15,672 nt of DNA. Origin: Halorhodospira sp. Lineage in GTDB: Bacteria > Pseudomonadota > Gammaproteobacteria > Nitrococcales > Halorhodospiraceae. Below, in pieces: positions 6,733 to 12,741 of the stretch (positions are counted from its first letter, which is position 1; each line of letters opens with the position of its first letter). The DNA is taken from the NCBI GenBank assembly GCA_007121755.1, contig SKJZ01000001.1, positions 1-15,672 on the forward strand. The letters run 5' to 3'. Under the pieces are notes generated by a model. The model was not told the DNA's origin, did not search any database, and saw only the letters and a list, made by a program, of their open reading frames with translations. The position numbers were made by a program, and so were the translations under genes.

Positions 6733-7833
6733 ATGCCGGATCAAATGACGATCCGTCAGCGCTATGCGCACGATCTTCACCAGGGTGTCATCGAACACGA
6801 CCCCGCCCAACAGGGCGCGGTGGATGCGCTGCAAGAGCTACACGACCGGCTGGTGGCCACACGCCCCACGGCGGCCTCGCCGTGGCGGCGGCTCCTTGGC
6901 CGGCCGCGCCGCGAGGCGGTCCCCGGCCTCTACCTCTACGGCCCGGTGGGTAGGGGCAAAACCTACCTAGTCGATGCGTTCTTTGCCGGACTGCCGTTCG
7001 ACGACAAGCAACGGCTGCATTTTCACCACTTTATGCACCACGCTCACCGTGAAATGCGCCGGCTTAAAGAGGAACCCGACCCATTGCAGAAGGTGGCCGA
7101 AGGGTTCGCAACCAACACACGGATCCTCTGCTTCGACGAACTGTTCGTCAACGATATTGCCGACGCGATGATTCTCGGCAGGCTCCTCACGGCGCTGGTG
7201 GAAGAGGGGGTCACCCTGGTAGCCACCTCCAATGAACACCCGGACGAGCTATACCGGGACGGCCTGCAGCGGGCACGGTTTCTGCCTGCGATCGATTTCC
7301 TCAAACGCCATATGCGCCTCGTCCCTTTGCTGGGGGAGCGGGACTACCGGTTGGAGTTCTTGGAGTCAGCGGATATCTTCCACGTCCCCTCGGGGCCGGA
7401 AGCGGACGCCGCTCTCGCCGACGCCTTCGCTCACATCGCGCCCGAACCGGGGCGTCCGGACACTGCGCTGGAGGTAGAGGGGCGCCCCATTCCCACCCGC
7501 CGGCTCGCCGACGGCGTGGCGTGGTTCGAGTTTGAGGCCCTGTGCGGCGGACCCCGTAGCCAGACCGACTATATGGAGCTTGCCCACTGCTTCCATACGG
7601 TGCTCCTATCGGACATCCCGCGCCTGGATGGAGACCGCAAGGATGAGGCGCGGCGGTTTATCAGCCTGGTAGATGAACTCTACGACCGGCGGGTGAAACT
7701 GATCTGCTCCGCCGACACCGGCATCGATGAGCTATACAGGGGGCGGCGGCTGGCGTTCGAATTCCAGCGCACCGCCAGCCGCCTCACCGAGATGCAGTCT
7801 CGGGACTATCTGGCCTCGACCCATCGGCCCTGA
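6733..7833 (+). CDS. zapE: ZapE / AFG1-like (YhcM) cell-division ATPase
   Basis: ZapE is an AAA-like ATPase of the AFG1/LACE1 family that associates with the Z-ring and influences constriction under stress or low oxygen. The 366 residues match the family length. The Walker A motif GPVGRGKT is at 70-77, the family run LHFHHFMHHAHREM at about 95-108, the Walker B ILCFDE at 131-136 and the sensor-type TLVATSNEHPDELY at 161-174. The end carries LYDRRVKLICSADT and SRLTEMQS, typical of the family. The Shine-Dalgarno site is poor; translation is probably coupled to the preceding gene, whose TGA ends 1 nt before this ATG. An in-frame ATG 12 nt further on (MTIRQRYAHDL) is an equally possible start. 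Confidence 0.94.
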   Translation: MPDQMTIRQRYAHDLHQGVIEHDPAQQGAVDALQELHDRLVATRPTAASPWRRLLGRPRREAVPGLYLYGPVGRGKTYLVDAFFAGLPFDDKQRLHFHHFMHHAHREMRRLKEEPDPLQKVAEGFATNTRILCFDELFVNDIADAMILGRLLTALVEEGVTLVATSNEHPDELYRDGLQRARFLPAIDFLKRHMRLVPLLGERDYRLEFLESADIFHVPSGPEADAALADAFAHIAPEPGRPDTALEVEGRPIPTRRLADGVAWFEFEALCGGPRSQTDYMELAHCFHTVLLSDIPRLDGDRKDEARRFISLVDELYDRRVKLICSADTGIDELYRGRRLAFEFQRTASRLTEMQSRDYLASTHRP

Positions 7834-7847
7834 CGACGGAGGACAAT

Positions 7848-8915
7848 ATGTCACCACTGCAGGAGTATGCGCTGTTCTTTGCCAAATCGGTCACCATCGT
7901 CGCCGTCGTCTTGATCCCGATCATGGCCGTTTCATTGAGCAAACGCCGGGACCAGGGCGACTCGTCGGGCCGGCTGCGCGTGCGCCGTCTGGACGACGTC
8001 TTCCGCGCGCGGGAAGCGGCGATCCGCGCGCAACTCAAGGAGGACGGCGGTCTTCTCAGCGCCGCCGAGGTGGAAAAAAAGGAAAAGGACAAGACAGGGA
8101 CGGGCCCACCTCAAGCCCGCGGTCGCCTCGCCGAATGGACCCGGTCTCAATTGACGCGATTTCGCCCGAAACCGGGCGACGGACACAAAGGCGCGCGACG
8201 GATCTACGTCTTGAATTTCCGCGGCGACATCCGCGCCCGTGCGGTGGAGGCGCTGCGCGAGGAGATCACCGCCATGCTCGCGGTGGCGCGGCCGGGAGAA
8301 GACGAAGCGGTGCTCCGCTTGGAGAGCCCCGGCGGTGTGGTCCCCGCGTACGGGCTAGCCGCGTCGCAATTGGCCAGAGTGCGCGATGCCGGGGTTCATC
8401 TAACGGTCTGCGTCGATCGCGTCGCCGCCAGCGGCGGCTACCTCATGGCCGCCGTGGCCGACCGTATCCTGGCCGCACCCTTCGCGCTTGTCGGCTCCAT
8501 TGGCGTGGTCGGCGCGCTACCGAATTTCCACCGCTGGCTCAAGAAACACGATATCGACTTCGAACAGCATACCGCCGGAACCTATAAGCGGACGCTGACG
8601 CTGTTCGGTGAAAACACCGAGGAAGACCGGCAAAAATTCCGTGACGACTTGGAAGCGATCCACGGCCAGTTCAAGGGCTTCATCCACCACTACCGCCCCC
8701 AACTCGACCTCGAACGGACCGCCACCGGGGAGTTTTGGCTCGGAGAGCGCGCCTTGGAGCTGGGGCTGGTGGATCAAATCCAGACCAGCGACGACTATTT
8801 GATGAAACGGCGCCACGAGGCCATCCTTCTTGAACTCCACTTCCACCGCCGGGAGCGCTGGTCCCAACGGTGGCTGCCCTTGATGGAGAGATTGGCCACA
8901 TGGATACGCGCATGA
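7848..8915 (+). CDS. sohB: SohB-type inner-membrane serine protease (S49 family)
   Basis: This is a peptidase of the SppA/SohB family, which uses a Ser-Lys dyad and acts at the cytoplasmic membrane, with a suggested role in degrading signal peptides or misfolded proteins. Of 355 residues, 9-30 form a membrane anchor (LFFAKSVTIVAVVLIPIMAVSL). A charged, low-complexity linker with KKEKDK follows (about 31-115), then the protease domain. The nucleophile is S195 in DRVAASGGYLMA and the general base is K247 in AGTYKRTLTLFGENTEEDR. SPGG (160-163) and GSIGVVGALPNF (216-227) are further family marks. GGAGGA lies 4 nt before the ATG. The order zapE - sohB - pilZ looks like a single transcription unit. 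The C-terminal HHRPQL...FWLGERALELGLVDQI region is intact, so the enzyme should be active. Confidence 0.94.
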   Translation: MSPLQEYALFFAKSVTIVAVVLIPIMAVSLSKRRDQGDSSGRLRVRRLDDVFRAREAAIRAQLKEDGGLLSAAEVEKKEKDKTGTGPPQARGRLAEWTRSQLTRFRPKPGDGHKGARRIYVLNFRGDIRARAVEALREEITAMLAVARPGEDEAVLRLESPGGVVPAYGLAASQLARVRDAGVHLTVCVDRVAASGGYLMAAVADRILAAPFALVGSIGVVGALPNFHRWLKKHDIDFEQHTAGTYKRTLTLFGENTEEDRQKFRDDLEAIHGQFKGFIHHYRPQLDLERTATGEFWLGERALELGLVDQIQTSDDYLMKRRHEAILLELHFHRRERWSQRWLPLMERLATWIRA

Positions 8916-9301
8916 CACCGCCGAGGAAGCCGGGACAACACAAATCGAGCGCCCGGCGGGCGCACAAGCGATCACAACTCCTCTACTACCTGCCGGTTGT
9001 GGATGCTGGAACCGGAGTGCGCCTGGGCGTTCTCGCCGACCTCTCGCTGGAGGGGTTGTTACTGGTTGGAGAGCACCGCCTGGAACCGGGCCGGAGGGTG
9101 AAGGTGCAGATTTACGGCGATCCGACCAGCGAACTGGCGGGGGATGTGGAGTTGATCCTGGAAGGGGAGGTGCGGTGGAGCGGGCGTGACGCGAATCCAT
9201 CCCGCTTCGCGGCCGGCATCCACTTTCTCCACCCCGATGCCTCCACCCACCAAGCGGTCCGCACGGTGTTGCAACGGTTGGGAATCGACGCTTACTACTG
9301 A
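8900..9301 (+). CDS. PilZ-domain cyclic-di-GMP receptor protein
   Basis: This is a small single-domain protein of 133 residues. It contains both parts of the c-di-GMP binding signature: RxxxR as R20-AHK-R24 in SARRAHKRSQ, and DxSxxG as D47-L-S-L-E-G52 in VLADLSLEGLLL. The barrel closes with RFAAGIHFLHPD (102-113). Proteins of this kind transmit c-di-GMP levels to motility, pilus or envelope partners; the partner here is unknown. I chose the ATG at 8900, 9 nt after GGAGAG, which overlaps the end of sohB by 16 nt. The ATG at 8912 (ATGA overlap with the sohB stop) is an alternative but is farther from a ribosome site. Its 3' end overlaps the convergent tusA-like gene by 7 nt. Confidence 0.9.
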   Translation: MDTRMTPPRKPGQHKSSARRAHKRSQLLYYLPVVDAGTGVRLGVLADLSLEGLLLVGEHRLEPGRRVKVQIYGDPTSELAGDVELILEGEVRWSGRDANPSRFAAGIHFLHPDASTHQAVRTVLQRLGIDAYY

Positions 9302-9570
9302 TCGGACAGGGCGTCGTCCGTCTTGCTTAACACGAAGTGGTAGACACCTTCAGCCTCCCACCGCTCCACCATCTCCGTCCCTGTCTTCTCGCAATAGGCG
9401 AGAAAGTCGACCACGGAGTGCGGATCGGTGGCCTGTACCCACAATCGCTCCCCCGGCGCCATGGACAGCAGCAGTGTCCGCGTCTTCAGAATCGGCATGG
9501 GACAGGCCAAACCCGTTACATCAAGAACGGCCTCATGAACGGGCGCGCGATTGTCATCACCAACTATCAT
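9295..9570 (-). CDS. tusA: TusA/SirA-family sulfur-carrier protein
   Basis: This is a 91-residue TusA-like protein. Family members carry sulfur as a persulfide on a single Cys for tRNA thiolation, molybdenum cofactor maturation or, in sulfur oxidisers, oxidation pathways. The signature VTGLACPMPILKTRTLL (18-34) includes C23 in CPxP, and the second half keeps the GERLWVQATDPHSVVDFLAYCEKTG pattern of the family. I begin at ATG 9570 (MIVGDDN); an in-frame ATG at 9579 would add MGP, and neither has a strong Shine-Dalgarno site. The longer open frame back to 9828 is not supported, since it runs antisense through another small gene. It is divergent from the 55-aa ORF and convergent with the pilZ gene. 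Which sulfur pathway it serves cannot be told from the window, so the symbol is a family-level call. Confidence 0.88.
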   Translation of the reverse strand: MIVGDDNRAPVHEAVLDVTGLACPMPILKTRTLLLSMAPGERLWVQATDPHSVVDFLAYCEKTGTEMVERWEAEGVYHFVLSKTDDALSDQ

Positions 9571-9651
9571 GGGGCCCATTGTACGCATCCGTCGCCCAAT
9601 ACCGCACGAGAATGTAGAATATATGCGCCCTACGGCTGAAGGTGCGAACCC
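9571..9651. promoter_or_regulatory. Divergent intergenic region with AT-rich patch, likely promoters for tusA-like gene and 55-aa ORF
   Basis: A local AT-rich patch (AATGTAGAATATATG at 9611-9625) stands out from the GC-rich surroundings. On the plus strand TAGAAT at 9615-9620 is a fair -10 hexamer. On the minus strand TATATT or TACATT in the same patch could serve tusA. I cannot find a good -35 at 16-18 bp for either, so this is a location for promoters rather than a mapped promoter. Confidence 0.35.
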
Positions 9652-9819
9652 ATGAGCGAGCATTCCCATCGCCGAAACGACCACGACCCACGGCCGGTCT
9701 CCGACCACCGGGTGCGTGAACAGTACTCCCGCGAGGAGGTGGAGCAGTGGCGCCGGACGGCGGACGAATCGCACCGCAACTGGTTCGATGTCATGAACAA
9801 CCCATACGGTAAAGAGTGA
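9652..9819 (+). CDS. Small hypothetical protein (55 aa), upstream of trpB2
   Basis: I do not recognise this short ORF. The product begins MSEHSHRRNDHD and ends NWFDVMNNPYGKE. It is very hydrophilic, rich in His, Arg, Asp and Glu, with a probable amphipathic helix in YSREEVEQWRRTADESHRNW (25-44). It has no Cys, signal peptide or membrane segment. Evidence that it is real: GAAGGTG lies 8 nt before the ATG, an AT-rich promoter-like patch precedes it, and its TGA overlaps the trpB2 ATG by one base (TGATG), which suggests translational coupling. A leader-peptide role is possible, but there is no run of Trp codons (two Trp only) and no obvious attenuator after it. Confidence 0.6.
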   Translation: MSEHSHRRNDHDPRPVSDHRVREQYSREEVEQWRRTADESHRNWFDVMNNPYGKE

Positions 9820-11171
9820 TGGAGCCACACAAGATCCTACTTCCGGATACCGATATCCCGGAACATTGGTACAACATCATCCCGGACCTGCCCCGCGCCC
9901 CCGACCCGTATCTTGGGCCGGACGGCCACCCGATCCCTCCCGCCGCGATGGAGGCGATCTTCCCGCCGGAGATCGTCCGCCAAGAGATGTCGGATCAGCG
10001 CTGGGTGCCCATTCCGGAGCCGGTACGCCAGGCCCTGGCGTTGTGGCGCCCCACCCCGCTCTTCCGTGCCCGGAATCTGGAAGCCGCCCTGGAGACACCG
10101 GCCAAGATCTACTTCAAGCACGAGGGGGTCAGCCCGGCGGGCTCTCACAAGCCCAACTCCGCCGTGGCGCAGGCGTACTACAACCGAGAGGCCGGTATTC
10201 GCCGGCTGACCACCGAGACCGGCGCCGGACAGTGGGGGTCGTCTCTCTCCCTGGCCGGACAGCTCTTCGGCCTGGCGGTACGTGTCTACATGGTGCGGGT
10301 GAGCTACCAGCAGAAGCCGTTCCGGCGCTCCATGATGGAGACTTGGGGCGGCGAGGTTATCCCCAGCCCGTCGGAACTGACCGCCGCCGGCCGCCAGGCC
10401 CTCGCCGAGACACCCGATACCGACGGCTCGCTGGGACTGGCCATCTCCGAAGCCGTCGAAGAGGCCGCCGGACGGAGCGACACCAACTACGCGCTGGGCT
10501 CCGTGCTCAACCACGTCCTCCTCCACCAGACGGTGATCGGTCAGGAGGCCCGCCGCCAACTGGAGATCGCCGGGGATTATCCCGACGTGGTCATTGCGCC
10601 GTGTGGAGGCGGCTCGAATGTCGGCGGCATGTGCTTCCCGTTCCTGAACGACAAGCTGGCCGGGACATCGGTGCGGCTGGTGGCGGTGGAGCCAACGTCG
10701 TGCCCGACTCTGACCCGGGGGGCGTACGCCTACGACTACGGCGATGTGGCCGGATTGACACCGATGATTAAGATGTACACCCTCGGCCACGACTTCATGC
10801 CGCCGGGCATCCACGCCGGGGGGTTGCGTTACCACGGTGACTCGACCCTGGTCTCCCTGCTCCACCATGAAGGGCTGCTGGACGCGGTCGCGGTGGAGCA
10901 ACTGCCCACCTTCGAGGCCGGTGTACTCTTCGCACGGACCCAAGGGATCATCCCGGCGCCGGAGTCGGCCCACGCCGTCCGCACAGCCATCGACGAGGCC
11001 GTCCTGGCACGGGAAGAGGACAAACAGCGCACGATTCTCTTTACCCTTTCGGGCCACGGCCACTTCGACATGGCGGCCTACGACCGCTACCTCGCCGGCG
11101 AGCTGGACAACGATTACCACGACGGGAGTCAACTGAAGGCGTCGCTCGCCCGCCTGCCGCAGGTGACCTGA
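9819..11171 (+). CDS. TrpB2-type tryptophan synthase beta-like PLP enzyme
   Basis: This is a fold-type II PLP enzyme of 450 residues, longer than TrpB1 (about 400) and matching the TrpB2 subfamily. The PLP lysine is K111 in PAGSHKPNSA, the catalytic-type Glu lies in TTETGAGQWGSSL (about 131-143), and the phosphate-binding loop is CGGGSNVGG. The N-terminal extension with HWYNIIPDLPRAPDPYLGPDG and the RRSMMETWGGEVIPSPS segment are TrpB2 features. TrpB2 enzymes condense indole (or, in some cases, phosphoserine-derived aminoacrylate) with serine; many work without TrpA. No trpA or other trp gene is nearby, so the call is family level. Start: ATG 9819 overlaps the 55-aa ORF stop; GTG 9816 is an alternative one codon earlier. 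The Shine-Dalgarno site is weak, consistent with coupling. Confidence 0.9.
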   Translation: MEPHKILLPDTDIPEHWYNIIPDLPRAPDPYLGPDGHPIPPAAMEAIFPPEIVRQEMSDQRWVPIPEPVRQALALWRPTPLFRARNLEAALETPAKIYFKHEGVSPAGSHKPNSAVAQAYYNREAGIRRLTTETGAGQWGSSLSLAGQLFGLAVRVYMVRVSYQQKPFRRSMMETWGGEVIPSPSELTAAGRQALAETPDTDGSLGLAISEAVEEAAGRSDTNYALGSVLNHVLLHQTVIGQEARRQLEIAGDYPDVVIAPCGGGSNVGGMCFPFLNDKLAGTSVRLVAVEPTSCPTLTRGAYAYDYGDVAGLTPMIKMYTLGHDFMPPGIHAGGLRYHGDSTLVSLLHHEGLLDAVAVEQLPTFEAGVLFARTQGIIPAPESAHAVRTAIDEAVLAREEDKQRTILFTLSGHGHFDMAAYDRYLAGELDNDYHDGSQLKASLARLPQVT

Positions 11172-11179
11172 AACGAATA

Positions 11180-11270
11180 CCGCCGGCCCCCCGGAGCGGC
11201 ACCCAACCGCGGCCCCCTTGCGGGGACCTCCCCCCGGTACGGTTGAGGCGCCGCTCCGGAAAGCCGGCGG
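11180..11270. terminator. Compound stem-loop downstream of trpB2, possible terminator
   Basis: The outer arms are 11180-11200 and 11250-11270 (21 nt each, 18 paired, with a 3-nt internal mismatch CCC against TTT). Inside are CAACCG (11204-11209) pairing with CGGTTG (11240-11245), and a small hairpin CCCC-TTGC-GGGG (11214-11225). It starts 8 nt after the trpB2 stop, so it may end the trpB2 transcript. The sequence after the right arm (CTTCCGTTTGC) is only mildly T-rich, so a classical intrinsic terminator is uncertain; a structured repeat is the alternative. Confidence 0.55.
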
Positions 11271-11305
11271 CTTCCGTTTGCAGCGTCTCTGTTATAGCAA
11301 CACTT

Positions 11306-11324
11306 CGTTAATTTAACGTTAACG
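11306..11324. repeat. Clustered CGTTAA/TTAACG palindromes
   Basis: CGTTAATTTAACGTTAACG consists of CGTTAA, one T, then TTAACG (a 6-bp inverted repeat with a 1-nt centre), overlapping the palindrome CGTTAACG. It is the most AT-rich spot of the intergenic region. It could be an operator, an insertion target or chance. No gene starts close enough downstream to assign a regulated promoter. Confidence 0.4.
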
Positions 11325-11338
11325 ACCATGCGCTGCCA

Positions 11339-11587
11339 GGGAAGCTCGAAAGCCCGTCCGCGCCGTATTGCGCCCCGGTGTCCCGCCGAACGCGCCCTTC
11401 GGGTTCCCTGCGCTTCTCGGCCGATCGGGACCGCGCGCAAAAACTCGCGGCGCTTGCGCGCCGCTCAGACAGCTTGCGCGCTCTCCGAGCGGCTGCGCCG
11501 CTCTCCGTCCCGCTCGGCCTGCGATGCTCAGCGCGTCCGGAGGGACACCGGGGCGCAATACGGCGCGGACGGGCTTTCGAGCTTCCC
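11339..11587. repeat. 249-bp element with perfect 46-bp terminal inverted repeats (candidate MITE-like or structured repeat)
   Basis: The left arm 11339-11384 begins GGGAAGCTCGAAAGCCCGTC and the right arm 11542-11587 is its exact reverse complement over 46 bases. The 157-bp interior continues as a partly decayed palindrome and contains two clean hairpins: GCGGCGC-TTGC-GCGCCGC (11447-11464) and GAGCGGC-TGC-GCCGCTC (11487-11503). It ends 5 bp before the PEBP stop codon. I see no obvious target-site duplication of more than 3 bp at the ends and no transposase. A non-autonomous mobile element, a REP/BIME-type repeat or a bidirectional transcription barrier between the convergent genes would all fit. 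As a single copy in this window its family status cannot be judged. Confidence 0.85.
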
Positions 11588-11591
11588 ACCG

Positions 11592-12221
11592 TTAAGCCGG
11601 CAGACGGGGATTCAGGCTGTAGGTCGCCGTCAGCACGGCTTGGTCAACGATGCGGCCCTCAATGGCGTCCAGCAACTCGCCGCCGCGGAACGCCCCCTCG
11701 ACCGGCGCCCGCTCCACATCCAAGGCGTAGAGCGTGAAGACGTAACGGTGAACGATGGAGTCGTTCCAAGGCGGGCACGGGCCGTCGTAGCCGAAGTACC
11801 GGCCTTCCATCTCGTTGTCACCGGCGAACATATCGGTATAGGTATTCAACCCCTGGCGAGTACCCAGGGGGCCTTCCGGCCCGTCCTTGCCACGTGCGGT
11901 CACGCCATCGGAGAACACCCCCTCTGGCAACTCACCTAGCGCCGGATCGATGTCGACCACCAACCAGTGGTAGAAGACAATCCGCGGCAAATCGGCCGGA
12001 ATCTCCCGGTCCTCTCGGTTCACATCCCCCATACGGCTTGGCACGTCCGGATCGTGGCAGACCAACGCCAGCGACTTTACGCCCGCCGGCAACCCGCTCC
12101 ACTCGACATGGGGGCTGAGATTGCGCCCCAGACACATATGCGCATCGGCGTCCGGCGCCCCAAAGGCGTGGATCTCCGGTATCACCCGCCCGTCGGTGAG
12201 ATTGTGGCTGGAAACACGCAT
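11592..12221 (-). CDS. YbhB/YbcL-type PEBP (Raf-kinase-inhibitor-like) protein
   Basis: This is a phosphatidylethanolamine-binding-protein-family member of 209 residues. Family motifs are the ligand-pocket segment CHDPDVP (55-61), FYHWLVVDID (83-92), GYDGPCPPWND (144-154) and HRYVFTLYALD (158-168). The protein is somewhat longer than E. coli YbhB (about 158), owing to an insertion around 62-80 (SRMGDVNREDREIPADLPR) seen in a bacterial subgroup and to the stretch near 120-140. There is no signal peptide, so it is likely cytoplasmic. Bacterial members have no firmly established function. The ATG at 12221 has AAAGGAG about 8 nt upstream. It is divergent from the cyclotransferase-like gene, and its stop codon lies 5 bp from the long inverted-repeat element. 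Confidence 0.92.
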   Translation of the reverse strand: MRVSSHNLTDGRVIPEIHAFGAPDADAHMCLGRNLSPHVEWSGLPAGVKSLALVCHDPDVPSRMGDVNREDREIPADLPRIVFYHWLVVDIDPALGELPEGVFSDGVTARGKDGPEGPLGTRQGLNTYTDMFAGDNEMEGRYFGYDGPCPPWNDSIVHRYVFTLYALDVERAPVEGAFRGGELLDAIEGRIVDQAVLTATYSLNPRLPA

Positions 12222-12282
12222 GGTGTTGCTCCTTTATGCTGGGGTATGATCGACTTACAAAGTTTAGTAGCGGAGCGTAGGC
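12222..12282. promoter_or_regulatory. Divergent PEBP / cyclotransferase-like intergenic region with a plus-strand -10
   Basis: In these 61 bp a good -10 hexamer, TATGAT, sits at 12245-12250 on the plus strand, 32 nt before the downstream ATG. GTGTTG at 12223-12228 is a weak -35 with a 16-bp spacer and overlaps the minus-strand ribosome site region. AAAGGAG on the minus strand serves the PEBP gene and GGAG at 12272-12275 serves the plus-strand gene. Confidence 0.4.
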
Positions 12283-12741
12283 ATGACGACGGAATTCCTT
12301 TTTGCGTATGGCACCATCCTGCATGAACCTGCGGACCCGCACGTCGCCATCGCCATCGACCGCTATGCTGAAAATGTGGATGCCGGCTACGTTCGGGGCA
12401 AGCTTTACGATATCGGGGGCTTCCCCGGAGCCGTACCACTCAAGAAAGACGAGGCCGGCCAAGCTCTTTGGGTCTGGGGCACGATTCTGAGGCTGCTCTC
12501 GCCGAAACGGGTCCTGCCGATCCTCGACGACTATGAAGAGGTCGACTTCAACATGCCGCACTCCGGGGTCCATCGCCGGGAAAGGATCGAGGTCTTTCAG
12601 AAATCCAATCCGGAAGAGCCCATTGAGTGCATCGTCTACTGGATCAACAAGGTGCCGAGCAGCGCCAAGCTGATCAAGTCCGGAAGCTGGGCCAAGCACC
12701 TTGAGAGCCAGGCGCCGAAGAGGGGCCGGCGCCGGGTCTAG
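12283..12741 (+). CDS. Gamma-glutamylcyclotransferase-like (GGCT/AIG2 family) protein
   Basis: This is a 152-residue cytosolic protein with the GGCT-like fold. The substrate-loop motif, usually YGSL, reads FAYGTIL (7-13), and the catalytic Glu is E85 in ILDDYEEVDF (LDxxE pattern). The middle strands VRGKLYDIGGFPGAV (37-51) and ALWVWGTILRL (61-71) are typical. Members release 5-oxoproline from gamma-glutamyl amines or amino acids, but bacterial substrates are mostly unknown. The C-terminus is basic (SQAPKRGRRRV), beyond the usual domain. GGAG lies 7 nt before the ATG. It converges on coxC, with the two stop codons sharing a CTAG palindrome. A role linked to the neighbouring PEBP gene is not evident. 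Confidence 0.87.
   Translation: MTTEFLFAYGTILHEPADPHVAIAIDRYAENVDAGYVRGKLYDIGGFPGAVPLKKDEAGQALWVWGTILRLLSPKRVLPILDDYEEVDFNMPHSGVHRRERIEVFQKSNPEEPIECIVYWINKVPSSAKLIKSGSWAKHLESQAPKRGRRRV

Larger units (their letters stand above)
11172..11591. other. Non-coding intergenic region with nested inverted repeats
   Basis: This 420-bp gap lies between trpB2 (plus) and the PEBP gene (minus), whose 3' ends converge on it. From left to right it holds a compound stem-loop (11180-11270), a short AT-rich stretch with clustered CGTTAA/TTAACG palindromes (11306-11324) and a 249-bp element with 46-bp inverted-repeat ends (11339-11587). Open frames exist on both strands but they read the two repeat arms as near-identical peptides, which is what a palindrome produces, so I do not call a gene. 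No transposase or tRNA is seen. Confidence 0.85.

Noticed and set aside
9652..9819. Tryptophan leader peptide controlling trpB2
   Set aside because: Only two non-adjacent Trp codons and no attenuator hairpin between it and trpB2, whose start overlaps its stop.
9571..9828. N-terminal extension of the tusA-like frame to 9828
   Set aside because: It would cover the 55-aa ORF antisense and the promoter-like patch, and the extra residues do not resemble the TusA family, which starts just before the CPxP strand.
11339..11587. CRISPR array or insertion sequence with transposase
   Set aside because: There are only two inverted (not direct, regularly spaced) repeat arms, and the 157-bp interior is far too short to encode a transposase.
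11328..11939. 203-codon plus-strand frame through the 249-bp element, and matching minus-strand frames
   Set aside because: Both strands yield nearly the same peptides at the ends because of the palindrome, and the frame continues antisense into the PEBP gene. No domain is recognisable.
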